Origin: Gammaproteobacteria bacterium
GTDB taxonomy: Bacteria > Pseudomonadota > Gammaproteobacteria > Steroidobacterales > Steroidobacteraceae
Assembly (NCBI GenBank): GCA_016882265.1
Contig: VGVB01000005.1
Coordinates: 1 to 64,000, forward strand
Length of the DNA stretch: 64,000 nucleotides
Direction of reading: 5' to 3'
Position numbers and translations under genes: made by a program. The notes below the pieces were generated by a model. It saw only the letters and a program-made list of their open reading frames with translations, did no database searches and was not told where the DNA came from. Below, piece by piece: positions 26,074-33,959 of this stretch. The first letter of the stretch is position 1. Every line of letters starts with the position of its first letter.

Positions 26074-27234
26074 TCACTCGCGGTTCGGCGTGTGACCCAG
26101 CGCCATCCCGGCAATGATGACTTTCTGGATGTTGGAAGTGCCCTCGACGACCTGCAGCGACTTGGCGTCGCGGTAGAAGCGCTCGGCCGGGTACTCGGTC
26201 GAGAAGCCGTACGAGCCGTAGATCTTCATGCACTCGTTGGCGGCGTGCACGGCGGCCTCGGCGGCGGCGTACTTGGCCACCGAGGTCTCGTACTGGTTCG
26301 GCTGGTGCTGGTCCTTCAGCCATGCGGCGCGGTACACCAGCATCTGCGCCGCCTGGTGCTCGACCGCGAGCTCGGCGATCTGCGCCTGGATCATCTGGTG
26401 CTGGCCGATCGGCTTGCCGAACTGGGTGCGCTCGTTGGCGTATCGGATGGCGAGGTCGAGCGCGCCACCGGCGACGCCGAGGGCGCCGGCCGCGCAGCCG
26501 AGGCGGGTCTGGTTGAGCTGCCACATGCAGATGCGGAAGCCATCGCCCGGCTTACCGAGCACATTCTCCTTCGGTACGCGCATGCCGTCGAAAGTGAACT
26601 CGCCGGTCGGCGCGCAGCGCAGGCCGAGCTTGGTCTCGATCGGGCGCGCACTGCAGCCGGGCATGTTCTTCGGCTCGATGATGAACGCGGTGATGCCCTT
26701 GTTGCCGGCGGCGCGGTCGGTGTAGGCATACAGCAGGCCGGCGTCGCCGACGTGCGCCTGCGAGATCCAGATCTTGCCGCCGTGCACCTCCCAGTGGTCG
26801 CCCTGGTCGAGCGCGTAGCTGCGCATGCTGGCGACGTCGGAGCCGGTGTTCGGCTCGGTCATGGCAAAGAAGCCGAGCTGCGTGCCGGCGACCCAGCCGG
26901 GCACGTATTTCTGTTTCTGCGCCGGCATACCGAAGCGGCACACGGTCAGCGACGGTCCCAGGTTCTGCATGTTGAACGGCAGGCGCCACGAGGCCGAGAC
27001 CTTCGCGATCTGCTCGGCCATCAGCACCGACTCGAGAAAGCCCATGCCGCTGCCGCCGTATTCCTCCGGCACCGCGCAGGAGAAGAAGCCGAGGCCGCCC
27101 ATCCGTGCGACACGGTCAGCGCGGAACTCGTGCGCGCGCTCCTCCTGCTCGAGGGTCGGCGCAATGTCCTCGGCGGCGAAACGCCGCGCGGTGTCCTGGA
27201 TCAGAAGCTGTTCTTCCGTGAGTCCGAAATGCAT
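26074..27234 (-). CDS. acyl-CoA dehydrogenase, probable non-decarboxylating glutaryl-CoA dehydrogenase
   Basis: This 386-residue flavoprotein has all the usual acyl-CoA dehydrogenase parts, including MTEPNTGSDVASM in the FAD/substrate region, ERTQFGKPIGQ and the catalytic Glu in VVEGTSNIQK near residue 366. Decarboxylating glutaryl-CoA dehydrogenases and most relatives have Tyr just before that Glu (YEGT); here it is Val, as reported for the non-decarboxylating enzyme of Desulfococcus. Its position between gcdA and gcdB fits an enzyme that makes glutaconyl-CoA and passes it to the decarboxylase. The start is the ATG at 27234, with GGGAG upstream. Confidence 0.82.
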   Translation of the reverse strand: MHFGLTEEQLLIQDTARRFAAEDIAPTLEQEERAHEFRADRVARMGGLGFFSCAVPEEYGGSGMGFLESVLMAEQIAKVSASWRLPFNMQNLGPSLTVCRFGMPAQKQKYVPGWVAGTQLGFFAMTEPNTGSDVASMRSYALDQGDHWEVHGGKIWISQAHVGDAGLLYAYTDRAAGNKGITAFIIEPKNMPGCSARPIETKLGLRCAPTGEFTFDGMRVPKENVLGKPGDGFRICMWQLNQTRLGCAAGALGVAGGALDLAIRYANERTQFGKPIGQHQMIQAQIAELAVEHQAAQMLVYRAAWLKDQHQPNQYETSVAKYAAAEAAVHAANECMKIYGSYGFSTEYPAERFYRDAKSLQVVEGTSNIQKVIIAGMALGHTPNRE

Positions 27235-27272
27235 CTTGGCTCCCGTGACGATGGGCCGATGACGGCCGCCGC

Positions 27273-28484
27273 TCAGCGCAGCAGCGTGACGTAGATGGCG
27301 GCGATGATCGCCGAGGTGATGACGCCGCAGATGCTGGCGCCCATCGCCCACGGCAGGATCACCGCGAACTTGCTGGCCTCGCGCGCCTCCTTCTGCGCCA
27401 CCTTGGCCGTGGTCGGTACGCAGGATACGCCGGCGATGCCGATGACCGGGTTGAACCGGCGGCCACTCGTCAGCCAGACCACGTAGCCGCCGAGGATGCC
27501 GCCGATGCCGGACAGCAGCAGTGCGAGGATCCCGAGCAGCAGCAGCATGACGACCTTCGGGTTCAGGATCGTGCCGGCCTCGCACAGCACGCCGAGCAGC
27601 AGGCCGAGAAAGAAGGTCGCGCCATACAGCACCGGGCCGCCGATGAATTCGACGAACGGCTTCGGGCCGGCCTCGCGGATCACGACGCCGAGGAAGAAGG
27701 ACATGAACAGCGGCGCCGCGACCGGCAGCAGCAGGCACAGCAAGGTGTTGATGATGACGGCGAAGGTGACCTTCTCGGCCGCGGTGACACTCGGGATCTG
27801 CGTCGGGTCCATGCGGATGCCGCGCAGTTCCTTCGGCACCAGCAGCCGCACCAGGTACGGGTAGCCGGCGTAGGTCAGGCTCAGGTAGATGTAGGCGACG
27901 ATCGTGATCGGCACGAACAGGTCGTCGGCCAGGATCAGCGACGTGTACAGCACCATCGGGCCGTCGGCGCTGCCGACCATCGCGACCGCGGCCGCCTCCT
28001 TGAGCGTGAACCCGGCCGCGACCGCCAGCGGCAGCACCAGCAGCGTGCCGAGCTCGGCGAACAGCGCAATGCACATGCTGCGGAATGGCGCGATCAGCAT
28101 GTAGCCGATGTCGGTGATCACGCCGATGCCCATGAACACGAGGCAGGCGATCAGGCCGTTGCTGAAGGTGAAGGTGTAGATCGGCTGCAGGAAGTTGATC
28201 TGCAGTACGTCGACGAGCTGGGTGGTTTCGCTGGCCAGCGGGTCGAGGAAGATCGTACCCATCGTCGTGCCGGACAGGTACAGCACCGCGGCATTCACCG
28301 AGGTCATGCCGATGCCCATCGGGATCATGATCAGCGGTTCGAGCGTGCCCCTGACGCCCAGCCAGACGAAGGCGATGCCGAGCAGCATCAGCACGATCCG
28401 CGCGAGCATGATGGTCGGCTCCGCGGCCACCAGCGTCGCGACGCCCTGGAAGATGGACAGAAAGTCGATTTCCGGCACGCTCAC
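27273..28484 (-). CDS. gcdB: Na+-translocating decarboxylase beta subunit (GcdB/OadB family)
   Basis: The 403-residue membrane protein decarboxylates carboxybiotin and exports Na+. It has about ten hydrophobic segments and the family core: GSADGPMVLYTSLILADDLF with the functional Asp, then the YIYLSLTYAGYPYLVRLLVPKELR loop region, and near the C-terminus GVSCVPTTAKVAQKEA. It overlaps the small subunit gene at its start (28481-28484) and precedes the dehydrogenase by 38 bases. Confidence 0.9.
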   Translation of the reverse strand: MSVPEIDFLSIFQGVATLVAAEPTIMLARIVLMLLGIAFVWLGVRGTLEPLIMIPMGIGMTSVNAAVLYLSGTTMGTIFLDPLASETTQLVDVLQINFLQPIYTFTFSNGLIACLVFMGIGVITDIGYMLIAPFRSMCIALFAELGTLLVLPLAVAAGFTLKEAAAVAMVGSADGPMVLYTSLILADDLFVPITIVAYIYLSLTYAGYPYLVRLLVPKELRGIRMDPTQIPSVTAAEKVTFAVIINTLLCLLLPVAAPLFMSFFLGVVIREAGPKPFVEFIGGPVLYGATFFLGLLLGVLCEAGTILNPKVVMLLLLGILALLLSGIGGILGGYVVWLTSGRRFNPVIGIAGVSCVPTTAKVAQKEAREASKFAVILPWAMGASICGVITSAIIAAIYVTLLR

Positions 28485-28666
28485 TCTCCCTTGCCGGCAG
28501 CGCCGCCGGCCGGCGTGTGCAGGCGCCGGATCGCGGCGAACACGACGTGAATGACTCCTGCTGCGAGCATTGAGATCAGTACCGTCAGGCCGGTGACGAT
28601 GCCCATCACCCTGACCGCATCCATGAACTCTGCCACTTCCCGTTCTCCCTTGATCGCGCCGCCCAT
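28481..28666 (-). CDS. small membrane subunit of the decarboxylase (OadG/GcdD-like)
   Basis: A 61-residue protein with one membrane segment (GIVTGLTVLISMLAAGVIHVVFAAI) and a short polar tail. Position and size match the gamma/delta subunits that hold the carboxyltransferase to the membrane pump. The true start may be the second Met (ATG at 28624, 47 residues), which begins just before the membrane helix; the first ATG has no better ribosome site. It overlaps gcdB by four bases, so the two are coupled. Confidence 0.7.
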   Translation of the reverse strand: MGGAIKGEREVAEFMDAVRVMGIVTGLTVLISMLAAGVIHVVFAAIRRLHTPAGGAAGKGE

Positions 28667-28723
28667 GCGACGGCGGCGGCGGACCCGCGGTCGCCGTCCG
28701 CCCGCCGGTGACGCGCCGGTTGC

Positions 28724-28939
28724 TTACTCGATGACCAGCAGAAGCTGGTTGGACTCGACCATGGCGCCCGGCTCGACCTTGATGGCGGTGACCTTGCCGT
28801 CAGCCGGCGCGAAGATCGGATTCTCCATCTTCAGCGCCTCGAGAATCATCAGCTCGTCCTCGAGGCTGACCTGATCGCCGACCTTGCAGAAGATCTCGGT
28901 GATCTTGCCGGACATCGGCGCCGTGACATTGACCGCCAT
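28724..28939 (-). CDS. biotin carboxyl carrier subunit (GcdC-like, short form)
   Basis: The 71-residue protein is a bare biotinyl domain with the biotinylation site EALKMEN (Lys37). It shuttles the carboxyl group from GcdA to GcdB. It lacks the long Ala/Pro linker found in fermentative GcdC proteins, so the swinging range is short. The ATG at 28939 starts the conserved AVNVTAPMSGKITE fold. It is the first gene of the decarboxylase unit, which then runs on for five or more genes. Confidence 0.88.
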   Translation of the reverse strand: MAVNVTAPMSGKITEIFCKVGDQVSLEDELMILEALKMENPIFAPADGKVTAIKVEPGAMVESNQLLLVIE

Positions 28940-29050
28940 GCAGATGCTCTCCCCACCGTCTGAACCAGGACCCTGCGCCAGGGCCCCGCAGCCCCGATCA
29001 CCGGGCTGCATTCTAGCCTGTGGGGCCCGCCCTGCCACCCCGTGCTGCCC

Positions 29051-29078
29051 CTTGAACCGCAGCCGGCGGCCTCCATCT
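29051..29078 (+). promoter_or_regulatory. sigma-32 heat-shock promoter of the hsp20 pair
   Basis: CTTGAA (29051-29056) and CTCCATCT (29071-29078), separated by 14 bases, fit the heat-shock consensus CTTGAA and CCCCATnT. The site lies about 50 bases before the first hsp20 start. Confidence 0.75.
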
Positions 29079-29086
29079 TGGGTGCA

Positions 29087-29100
29087 TGCCCGAACGGGCA
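29087..29100 (+). promoter_or_regulatory. small hairpin in the hsp20 leader
   Basis: TGCCCG (29087-29092) and CGGGCA (29095-29100) form a perfect inverted repeat around AA at the expected 5' end of the hsp20 message. It could stabilise the leader. It does not cover the GGAGG at 29119-29123, so it is not by itself a thermometer. Confidence 0.4.
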
Positions 29101-29129
29101 CAGGGCTCTTGAGTAACGGAGGTTCGACC

Positions 29130-29573
29130 ATGTTTGGTTTTGCCAGTGCGTTCGACGGCGGCCTGCTGCGGGAATTCCGCCGTCTGGAACAGGAAATGGA
29201 CGAGATGCTGGGCCAGCGGTCGTGGCCGGCGGGTGTGCGTCTGGCCTCACGCGGCACGTATCCGCCGATGAATGTCGGCCTGACACCCGAGAATGTCGAG
29301 ATCTACCTGTTCGCGGCGGGGCTGGACCCGGCGCAGCTCGAGATTTCGGTCGAAAAGAACCTGCTGACGGTGGCGGGGGAGCGCAAGGTACCCGAACAGA
29401 AGGGTGCCACCTGGTACCGGCAGGAGCGGTTCGATGGCGCGTTCCGGCGGGTCATCAGCCTGCCCGACGACGTCGACCCGGAGCGCGTGACCGCGAAGTA
29501 CCGGGATGGCGTGCTGCAGATCACGGCCGGGCGCCGCCAGACGGCCAGGGCCCGGCAGATTCAGATTCAGTGA
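29130..29573 (+). CDS. Hsp20/alpha-crystallin small heat-shock protein, first copy
   Basis: The 147-residue chaperone holds unfolding proteins in a refoldable state. The alpha-crystallin domain spans about 45-135 (NVEIYLFAAGLDPAQLEISV, GAFRRVISLPDDVDPERVTA, DGVLQITAGRR). The N-terminal arm has the typical FREL-like EFRRLEQEMDEML. GGAGG seven bases before the ATG and a sigma-32 promoter upstream support the start and heat induction. It is followed by a second hsp20 gene 14 bases later; the two differ enough to be old paralogues. Confidence 0.92.
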   Translation: MFGFASAFDGGLLREFRRLEQEMDEMLGQRSWPAGVRLASRGTYPPMNVGLTPENVEIYLFAAGLDPAQLEISVEKNLLTVAGERKVPEQKGATWYRQERFDGAFRRVISLPDDVDPERVTAKYRDGVLQITAGRRQTARARQIQIQ

Positions 29574-29587
29574 TAACGAGGTGGGTC

Positions 29588-29986
29588 ATGGCAAGCACTC
29601 AGGAAGTTGCGAAGAAGCCGGAGACTGAGACCCAGGGTCGCGCACAGGCGCGCGAAGCGGCGTACCTGCTGGTCCCGCCGGCCGATATCTTCGAGGACGC
29701 GGACAGTGTCACGCTGACGCTCGACATGCCGGGCGTGACCAAGGAGCGCCTCAAGGTCGAAGCCGAGCGCGACACGCTGCTCGTCGAGGGCGAGGCCGCG
29801 ATCAACGTGCCCGCAGGCATCGACCCGGCCTACGCCGAGGTCCGCTCGACGCGCTACCACCGCAGCTTTGCGCTGACCGGCGAGCTCGATGCCGAACGCA
29901 TCGAAGCCAGCCTGCGGGACGGCGTGCTGTCGCTGCGTATCCCGAAACGCGCCGAGCTGAAGCCGCGCCGCATCGAAGTCCGATAA
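29588..29986 (+). CDS. Hsp20/alpha-crystallin small heat-shock protein, second copy
   Basis: This 132-residue protein has an alpha-crystallin domain from about residue 30 to the end (PPADIFEDADSVTLTLDMPG, RYHRSFALTGELDAERIEAS, DGVLSLRIPK). The N-terminal arm is short and rich in Gln, Glu and Lys. It shares the operon with the first copy, a common arrangement in which the two proteins form mixed oligomers. Its stop codon abuts a long inverted repeat that may end the transcript. Confidence 0.9.
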   Translation: MASTQEVAKKPETETQGRAQAREAAYLLVPPADIFEDADSVTLTLDMPGVTKERLKVEAERDTLLVEGEAAINVPAGIDPAYAEVRSTRYHRSFALTGELDAERIEASLRDGVLSLRIPKRAELKPRRIEVR

Positions 29987-29987
29987 A

Positions 29988-30030
29988 GGGGACGCTTCCC
30001 TTTTCCGTGAGGAAAAAGGGAAGCGTCCCC
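29988..30030. repeat. 43-base near-perfect inverted repeat (REP-like hairpin or terminator)
   Basis: GGGGACGCTTCCCTTTTCC (from 29988) pairs with GGAAAAAGGGAAGCGTCCCC (ending 30030) around a GTGA loop, with one bulged A. It begins one base after the second hsp20 stop and ends 15 bases before the M20 peptidase start. A T-poor tail (ATTTAT) follows, so it can act as a terminator. GGGGACGCTTCCC-type palindromes also occur as dispersed REP-like elements in related genomes, from memory. Confidence 0.8.
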
Positions 30031-30045
30031 ATTTATACTGCCGCG

Positions 30046-31416
30046 ATGCGATGGCTCATTGCGGCAGGGCTGGTGGCGCTGAGCGCTGGCGCGGTGGCGG
30101 AGGTGCCGGCGGCGGCGACCGCGCAGGCGCTGGACGTCCTGCAGCAGTCGATCCGCTTCCGTACCTTCGCCGGGCAGGGTCAGGTTCCGGCCTACGCGGA
30201 GTACCTGGCGGGCGTGCTGCGCGCGGGCGGCTTCGCCGCGGCCGACATCACGATTACGCCGTTCGAGGACACCGCGGTCCTGACGGCGCGCTATCGCGGC
30301 ACGAACCCGGCGCTGAAGCCGCTGGTGCTGGCCGCGCACATGGACGTCGTGCCGGCGCTGCCGAGCGACTGGGGGCGTGACCCGTTCACGCCGGTCATCG
30401 AGAACGGCTTCGTTTTCGGCCGCGGCAGTGCGGACAACAAGTTCGGGATCGCGACGATGATCGCGACGCTCGTGTGGCTGAAGTCCGGAGATTTCGCGCC
30501 GGCGCGTGACATCGTGCTGGCGCTGACCGGCGACGAGGAGACGACGCAGGCCTCGACCGCGCGTCTCGCGCAGCAGCTTCGCCACGCGGAGCTCGTGCTC
30601 AACAGCGACGCCGGCGGCGGTCTGCTCAGTGACGATGGCCAGCCGCTCGTCTACGTGCTGCAGGCCGCCGAAAAGACCTACGCGGACTTCGCGATCACCT
30701 TCACGAGTCCCGGCGGGCACAGCAGCCGCCCCGGGCCCGGCAACCCGGTCTATGCGCTGGCGCGCGCGCTCGAACGGCTCGCCGCCTACCATTTCCCGCC
30801 GCAGCAGAGCGAGCTGACCCGCGAGTACTTTCGCGCGGTCGGCGCGCTGACCCCGGGTGATCTTGGCGCGGCGATGCGACGCTATGGCGACGATTCGGCC
30901 GATGCCGCTGCCATCGAGCGTATTCGCAGCGACCCGGAATACGTCGGCCAGCTCGGCACGACCTGCGTCGCGACCATGGTGCAGGCCGGCCACGCGCCGA
31001 ACGCACTGCCGCAACGCGCCACCGCCACGGTCAACTGCCGGGTGTTCCCGGGCGTTTCAGTCGAGAGCGTGCAGCGGACGTTGAGCGACGTGATCGCTGA
31101 CCCGACCGCGCAGATCACGGTCATCGGCAGTCCGGTGACCAGCGACGCCTCGCCGCTGCGCGCGGATTTCATGGCCGCGCTGCGCCGGGCGGTCGACCGG
31201 CGCCATCCCGGGCTGCGCATCGTGCCGTCGATGTCCCCCGGCGCGACCGACAGCCTGTACTACCGCAACCTCGGCGTGCCGAGCTACGGCGTCTCCGGCC
31301 TGTTCATGCAGCCCGCTGATGACTTCGCGCACGGACTCAACGAGCGCATTCCGGTGGACTCGATCGAGGACGCGCTGCTGCTGTGGCACAGCCTGGTCGG
31401 TGACCTCGCGCGCTGA
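30046..31416 (+). CDS. secreted M20-family metallopeptidase
   Basis: The 456-residue enzyme begins with a signal peptide (MRWLIAAGLVALSAGAVA). It holds the di-zinc site of M20 peptidases: AAHMDVVP with His98 and Asp100, GRGSADNKFG with the bridging Asp, GDEET with the catalytic Glu, NSDAGGG, and a C-terminal His in FAHGLNERIPVDS. A dimerisation domain lies in the middle. It should act on peptides or acylated amino acids in the periplasm. The ATG at 30046 is chosen because the signal peptide begins there; the in-frame GTG at 30007 lies inside the inverted repeat. Confidence 0.88.
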   Translation: MRWLIAAGLVALSAGAVAEVPAAATAQALDVLQQSIRFRTFAGQGQVPAYAEYLAGVLRAGGFAAADITITPFEDTAVLTARYRGTNPALKPLVLAAHMDVVPALPSDWGRDPFTPVIENGFVFGRGSADNKFGIATMIATLVWLKSGDFAPARDIVLALTGDEETTQASTARLAQQLRHAELVLNSDAGGGLLSDDGQPLVYVLQAAEKTYADFAITFTSPGGHSSRPGPGNPVYALARALERLAAYHFPPQQSELTREYFRAVGALTPGDLGAAMRRYGDDSADAAAIERIRSDPEYVGQLGTTCVATMVQAGHAPNALPQRATATVNCRVFPGVSVESVQRTLSDVIADPTAQITVIGSPVTSDASPLRADFMAALRRAVDRRHPGLRIVPSMSPGATDSLYYRNLGVPSYGVSGLFMQPADDFAHGLNERIPVDSIEDALLLWHSLVGDLAR

Positions 31417-31520
31417 ATTTCCCGTGCGGCGGAACCGTTCGCGCCGGTGCCGGTCGAAGCGTGCAGACCGGGACGAAGCGCCACCCGGCGCCTCGCGCCT
31501 GCTATCGAGGAGGACGTGTC

Positions 31521-31931
31521 ATGCAACGGGTTCTGGCCGTGATTCTGCTGATGGCGGTGAGCGCCGGCTGCGCCGGCTCCCTGAAGCGCACGGACAGCGC
31601 CGAGACGCTGGCCCAGTACATGGGCTACGCGGGTGAGCCGGTGCAGGGCTTCTTCGCGCCGCGGGTGCAGTCCTGGCAGCCGCTCGCCCGCGACCGGTTG
31701 ATCCTGTGGACCGGCGTCAACGAGGCCTGGCTCGTGACCGTCTGGGATACCTGCACCGACCTGATGTTCGCGAACGTGATCGGCGTGACCCAGACCGGCA
31801 GCCAGGTCACGACTTTCGACAAGGTGCGCGTCGGCCGCGACCGCTGCCCGATCCGGCAGATCCGGCCGCTCGACATCAGGCAGATGAAGGCGGATCGCGC
31901 GGCGGATGCGGCGTCGAAGCCGAAGCCGTAG
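31521..31931 (+). CDS. DUF6491 family lipoprotein
   Basis: The 136-residue protein has a lipoprotein signal (MQRVLAVILLMAVSAGC). The mature part follows the DUF6491 pattern: AGEPVQGFF, SWQPLARDRLILWTGVNEAW, FDKVRVGRDRCPIRQIRPLD. Function is unknown; the family is common in Xanthomonadales and relatives. GAGGAGG lies before the ATG at 31521. The 3' end overlaps the convergent HMG-CoA lyase-like gene by 56 bases. Confidence 0.82.
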   Translation: MQRVLAVILLMAVSAGCAGSLKRTDSAETLAQYMGYAGEPVQGFFAPRVQSWQPLARDRLILWTGVNEAWLVTVWDTCTDLMFANVIGVTQTGSQVTTFDKVRVGRDRCPIRQIRPLDIRQMKADRAADAASKPKP

Positions 31932-32817
31932 CGGGGAACGGCGGGGCCCGGGACAGGAGTCCCGGTACCGGGCGGCCGAGCTGCTGCTGCAGCCAGGCAG
32001 CCGTCTCGATGCAGCGGCCCAGATCGGCGCCGGTCTCGACGCCGGAACGCGCCAGCAGATACAGCAGGTCCTCGGTCGGGATGTTGCCGGTCGCGGCGGG
32101 CGCGAACGGACAGCCGCCGATGCCGCCGGCGCTCGAGTCGAGCACACTGGCCCCCGCCTGCACGGCGGCCCAGGCATTGGCCAGACCGGTGTTGCGGGTG
32201 TTGTGGAAGTGCGCGCGCAACGGCATGCCGGGCAGCGCTGCGCGTACGCGCTGGATGAGTTCGCTGACCTGGGTCGGTACGGCGACGCCGATCGTATCGG
32301 CGATCGCGAGTTCGAACGGCTGAGCGTCGGCGATCTCGCGGGCGATGTCCACGACCTTCGTGGACGCCACCTCGCCCTCGTAGGGGCAGCCGAACGCAAC
32401 CGAGATCGTGACCTGCGCGTGGATGCCGGCGGCGCGGGCAGCGGCAGCAATCTCGCGCCAGGCCGCGATCGATTCGCCGGATGACCGGGCCTGGTTGCGC
32501 TGGCCGAAACTGTCGCTCGCCGCCACGACCATGCCGACTTCTGCACAACCCACGGCGAGCGCGCGGTCGAAGCCACGCCGGTTCAGGACCAGCCCGATGT
32601 AGCGCACGCCCTCGACCTGCGGCAGCGCCTGCAGCACCGCCTCGGCGTCGGCCATCTGCGGGACCCGGCGCGGGTTGACGAAGCTGGCGACTTCGATGCG
32701 CCGGATGCCGCTGGCGACGATCCGGCTGACGAACTCCACCTTGGCGTCGGTGCTGAACAGCGTGGCTTCGTTCTGCAGACCGTCGCGCGGCCCGACCTCG
32801 ACCAGATTCACGTGCAT
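31876..32817 (-). CDS. hydroxymethylglutaryl-CoA lyase family protein
   Basis: The 313-residue protein is an HMGL/DRE-TIM aldolase: VEVGPRDGLQNE at the start (metal-binding Asp), FGCPYEGEV in the middle, HFHNTRNTGLANAW (metal-binding His residues) and the Cys loop SSAGGIGGCPFAPAATGN, which is the catalytic Cys signature of HMG-CoA lyase. It would cleave HMG-CoA to acetoacetate and acetyl-CoA in leucine or ketone metabolism. The ATG at 32817 is preferred; an in-frame ATG at 32835 lies deeper in the upstream cyclase gene. The last 20 residues are Pro/Ser rich and overlap the DUF6491 gene. Confidence 0.87.
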   Translation of the reverse strand: MHVNLVEVGPRDGLQNEATLFSTDAKVEFVSRIVASGIRRIEVASFVNPRRVPQMADAEAVLQALPQVEGVRYIGLVLNRRGFDRALAVGCAEVGMVVAASDSFGQRNQARSSGESIAAWREIAAAARAAGIHAQVTISVAFGCPYEGEVASTKVVDIAREIADAQPFELAIADTIGVAVPTQVSELIQRVRAALPGMPLRAHFHNTRNTGLANAWAAVQAGASVLDSSAGGIGGCPFAPAATGNIPTEDLLYLLARSGVETGADLGRCIETAAWLQQQLGRPVPGLLSRAPPFPATASASTPHPPRDPPSSA

Positions 32818-33602
32818 TCCGGCGCCTGCACCCATGGCTTCCGTCCCGTCGCCGGCAGGCAGAAGATCTCGACCGGCTGCAGCCGCCCGCGCAGCGCCAG
32901 CGGCGGCAGCGCGACGAACATCGCGCGCTGCAGCTCGGCATCCAGCGCCTGCCAGACTGCGCGCGAGATCAACGCTTCGCCGGCGCGGGCCCGCTGCACG
33001 AGACGGGCCGCGACATTGACCGTGTCGCCGATCAGCGTGAAGCTGGCGCGCTGCGGGCCGCCGATGTCGCCGGCGATGACCTCGCCGGCGTTGATGCCGA
33101 TGCCGAGCCCGGTATCGACGTTGAAGCTGTGCTTCCAGTCGCTGGCGAGCGCATCGAAACCGGCCAGCATGCGGCGCGCGGCGGTGACCGCCCGGGTACT
33201 CGCATCGGCACTCTGGCCCGGAACGCCGAATCCGGCCATCAACCCGTCTCCGGCGACATGAAAGACAGTCCCATCATGATCCGCGGTGATGCCGGTCAGC
33301 AGCGCAAGAAAATCATTCAGCAGCGGCACGACCTGGTCAGGTCCCAGCCGTTCGGCCAGTGCCGTGAAGCCGCGCATGTCGGCGAACAGCACCGTGCAGG
33401 AGACGCGTGCATAGTCAGGGGCGCCGCCGGTGCCTGGCAGGTCGGACCGCGCCTCGCGCAGTTCCAGCGCGACACCGGCCGGGTCCAGCAGAACCAGCCT
33501 TTCACCGGTCGTGTGTTCATCGGGCGGCAGGCAGCGGTAACGAATGCCCAGGCGGTCGAGCTCGGCACGGGCCGCGGCCAGACTGACGACTGCAAGGCTC
33601 AT
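32808..33602 (-). CDS. class III adenylate/guanylate cyclase with VOC-like N-terminal piece
   Basis: The 264 residues have a class III cyclase domain at about 65-245, with FADMRGFTAL (metal Asp), HVAGDGLMAGFGVP (second Asp), GIGINAGEVIAGDIGG and SFTLIGDTVNVAARL (transition-state Asn/Arg). The first 60 residues (ARAELDRLGIRY, GERLVLLDPAGVALELREA) look like the second half of a glyoxalase/VOC domain. A complete VOC domain needs two such modules, so it may pair in a dimer. No membrane segment is present. The start overlaps the zinc-ribbon gene by four bases, and its stop lies inside the start of the lyase gene. Confidence 0.82.
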   Translation of the reverse strand: MSLAVVSLAAARAELDRLGIRYRCLPPDEHTTGERLVLLDPAGVALELREARSDLPGTGGAPDYARVSCTVLFADMRGFTALAERLGPDQVVPLLNDFLALLTGITADHDGTVFHVAGDGLMAGFGVPGQSADASTRAVTAARRMLAGFDALASDWKHSFNVDTGLGIGINAGEVIAGDIGGPQRASFTLIGDTVNVAARLVQRARAGEALISRAVWQALDAELQRAMFVALPPLALRGRLQPVEIFCLPATGRKPWVQAPECT

Positions 33603-33946
33603 CGGGCGGCCGCCGGCGACGACAAGTCGACGCTCAGCTCAATACCTCGTTCCTCGCCGGGCGCGAGCCCGCCGACACCGACGAGCCGGCGGGCGATCTC
33701 GTGACCGGCGGCATCGCGAATGACGACGACGACGGTGTATTCACCGGGGCCGTCGGCCGGGTCGCGATGGAACTGGCCGGCCACGTGCAGGGCAGTCCGG
33801 CCTGCCGGCCGCGCCTGCTCGCCGGCGCGCGCATCGAAACGCAGGTGATGCTGGCAGGCCGGGCAGATGGCCGCGCTCTCGAGGATCGTCTCGCGGCAAT
33901 GCGGGCAGGATCGCGTACGGCCGGCGGCAGCCGCGTGACGGCTCAT
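33599..33946 (-). CDS. zinc-ribbon protein, function unknown
   Basis: The 115-residue protein has one N-terminal zinc ribbon (CPHCRETILESAAICPACQHH) and a C-terminal beta-rich part (YTVVVVIRDAAGHEIARRLV) that could be a small Ig-like or FxLYD-type domain. It is 13 bases after the bactofilin gene and overlaps the cyclase start. It may tie the bactofilin scaffold to the cyclase, but this is only inferred from linkage. Confidence 0.7.
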   Translation of the reverse strand: MSRHAAAAGRTRSCPHCRETILESAAICPACQHHLRFDARAGEQARPAGRTALHVAGQFHRDPADGPGEYTVVVVIRDAAGHEIARRLVGVGGLAPGEERGIELSVDLSSPAAAR

Positions 33947-33959
33947 CGCGCGTCGCGGC

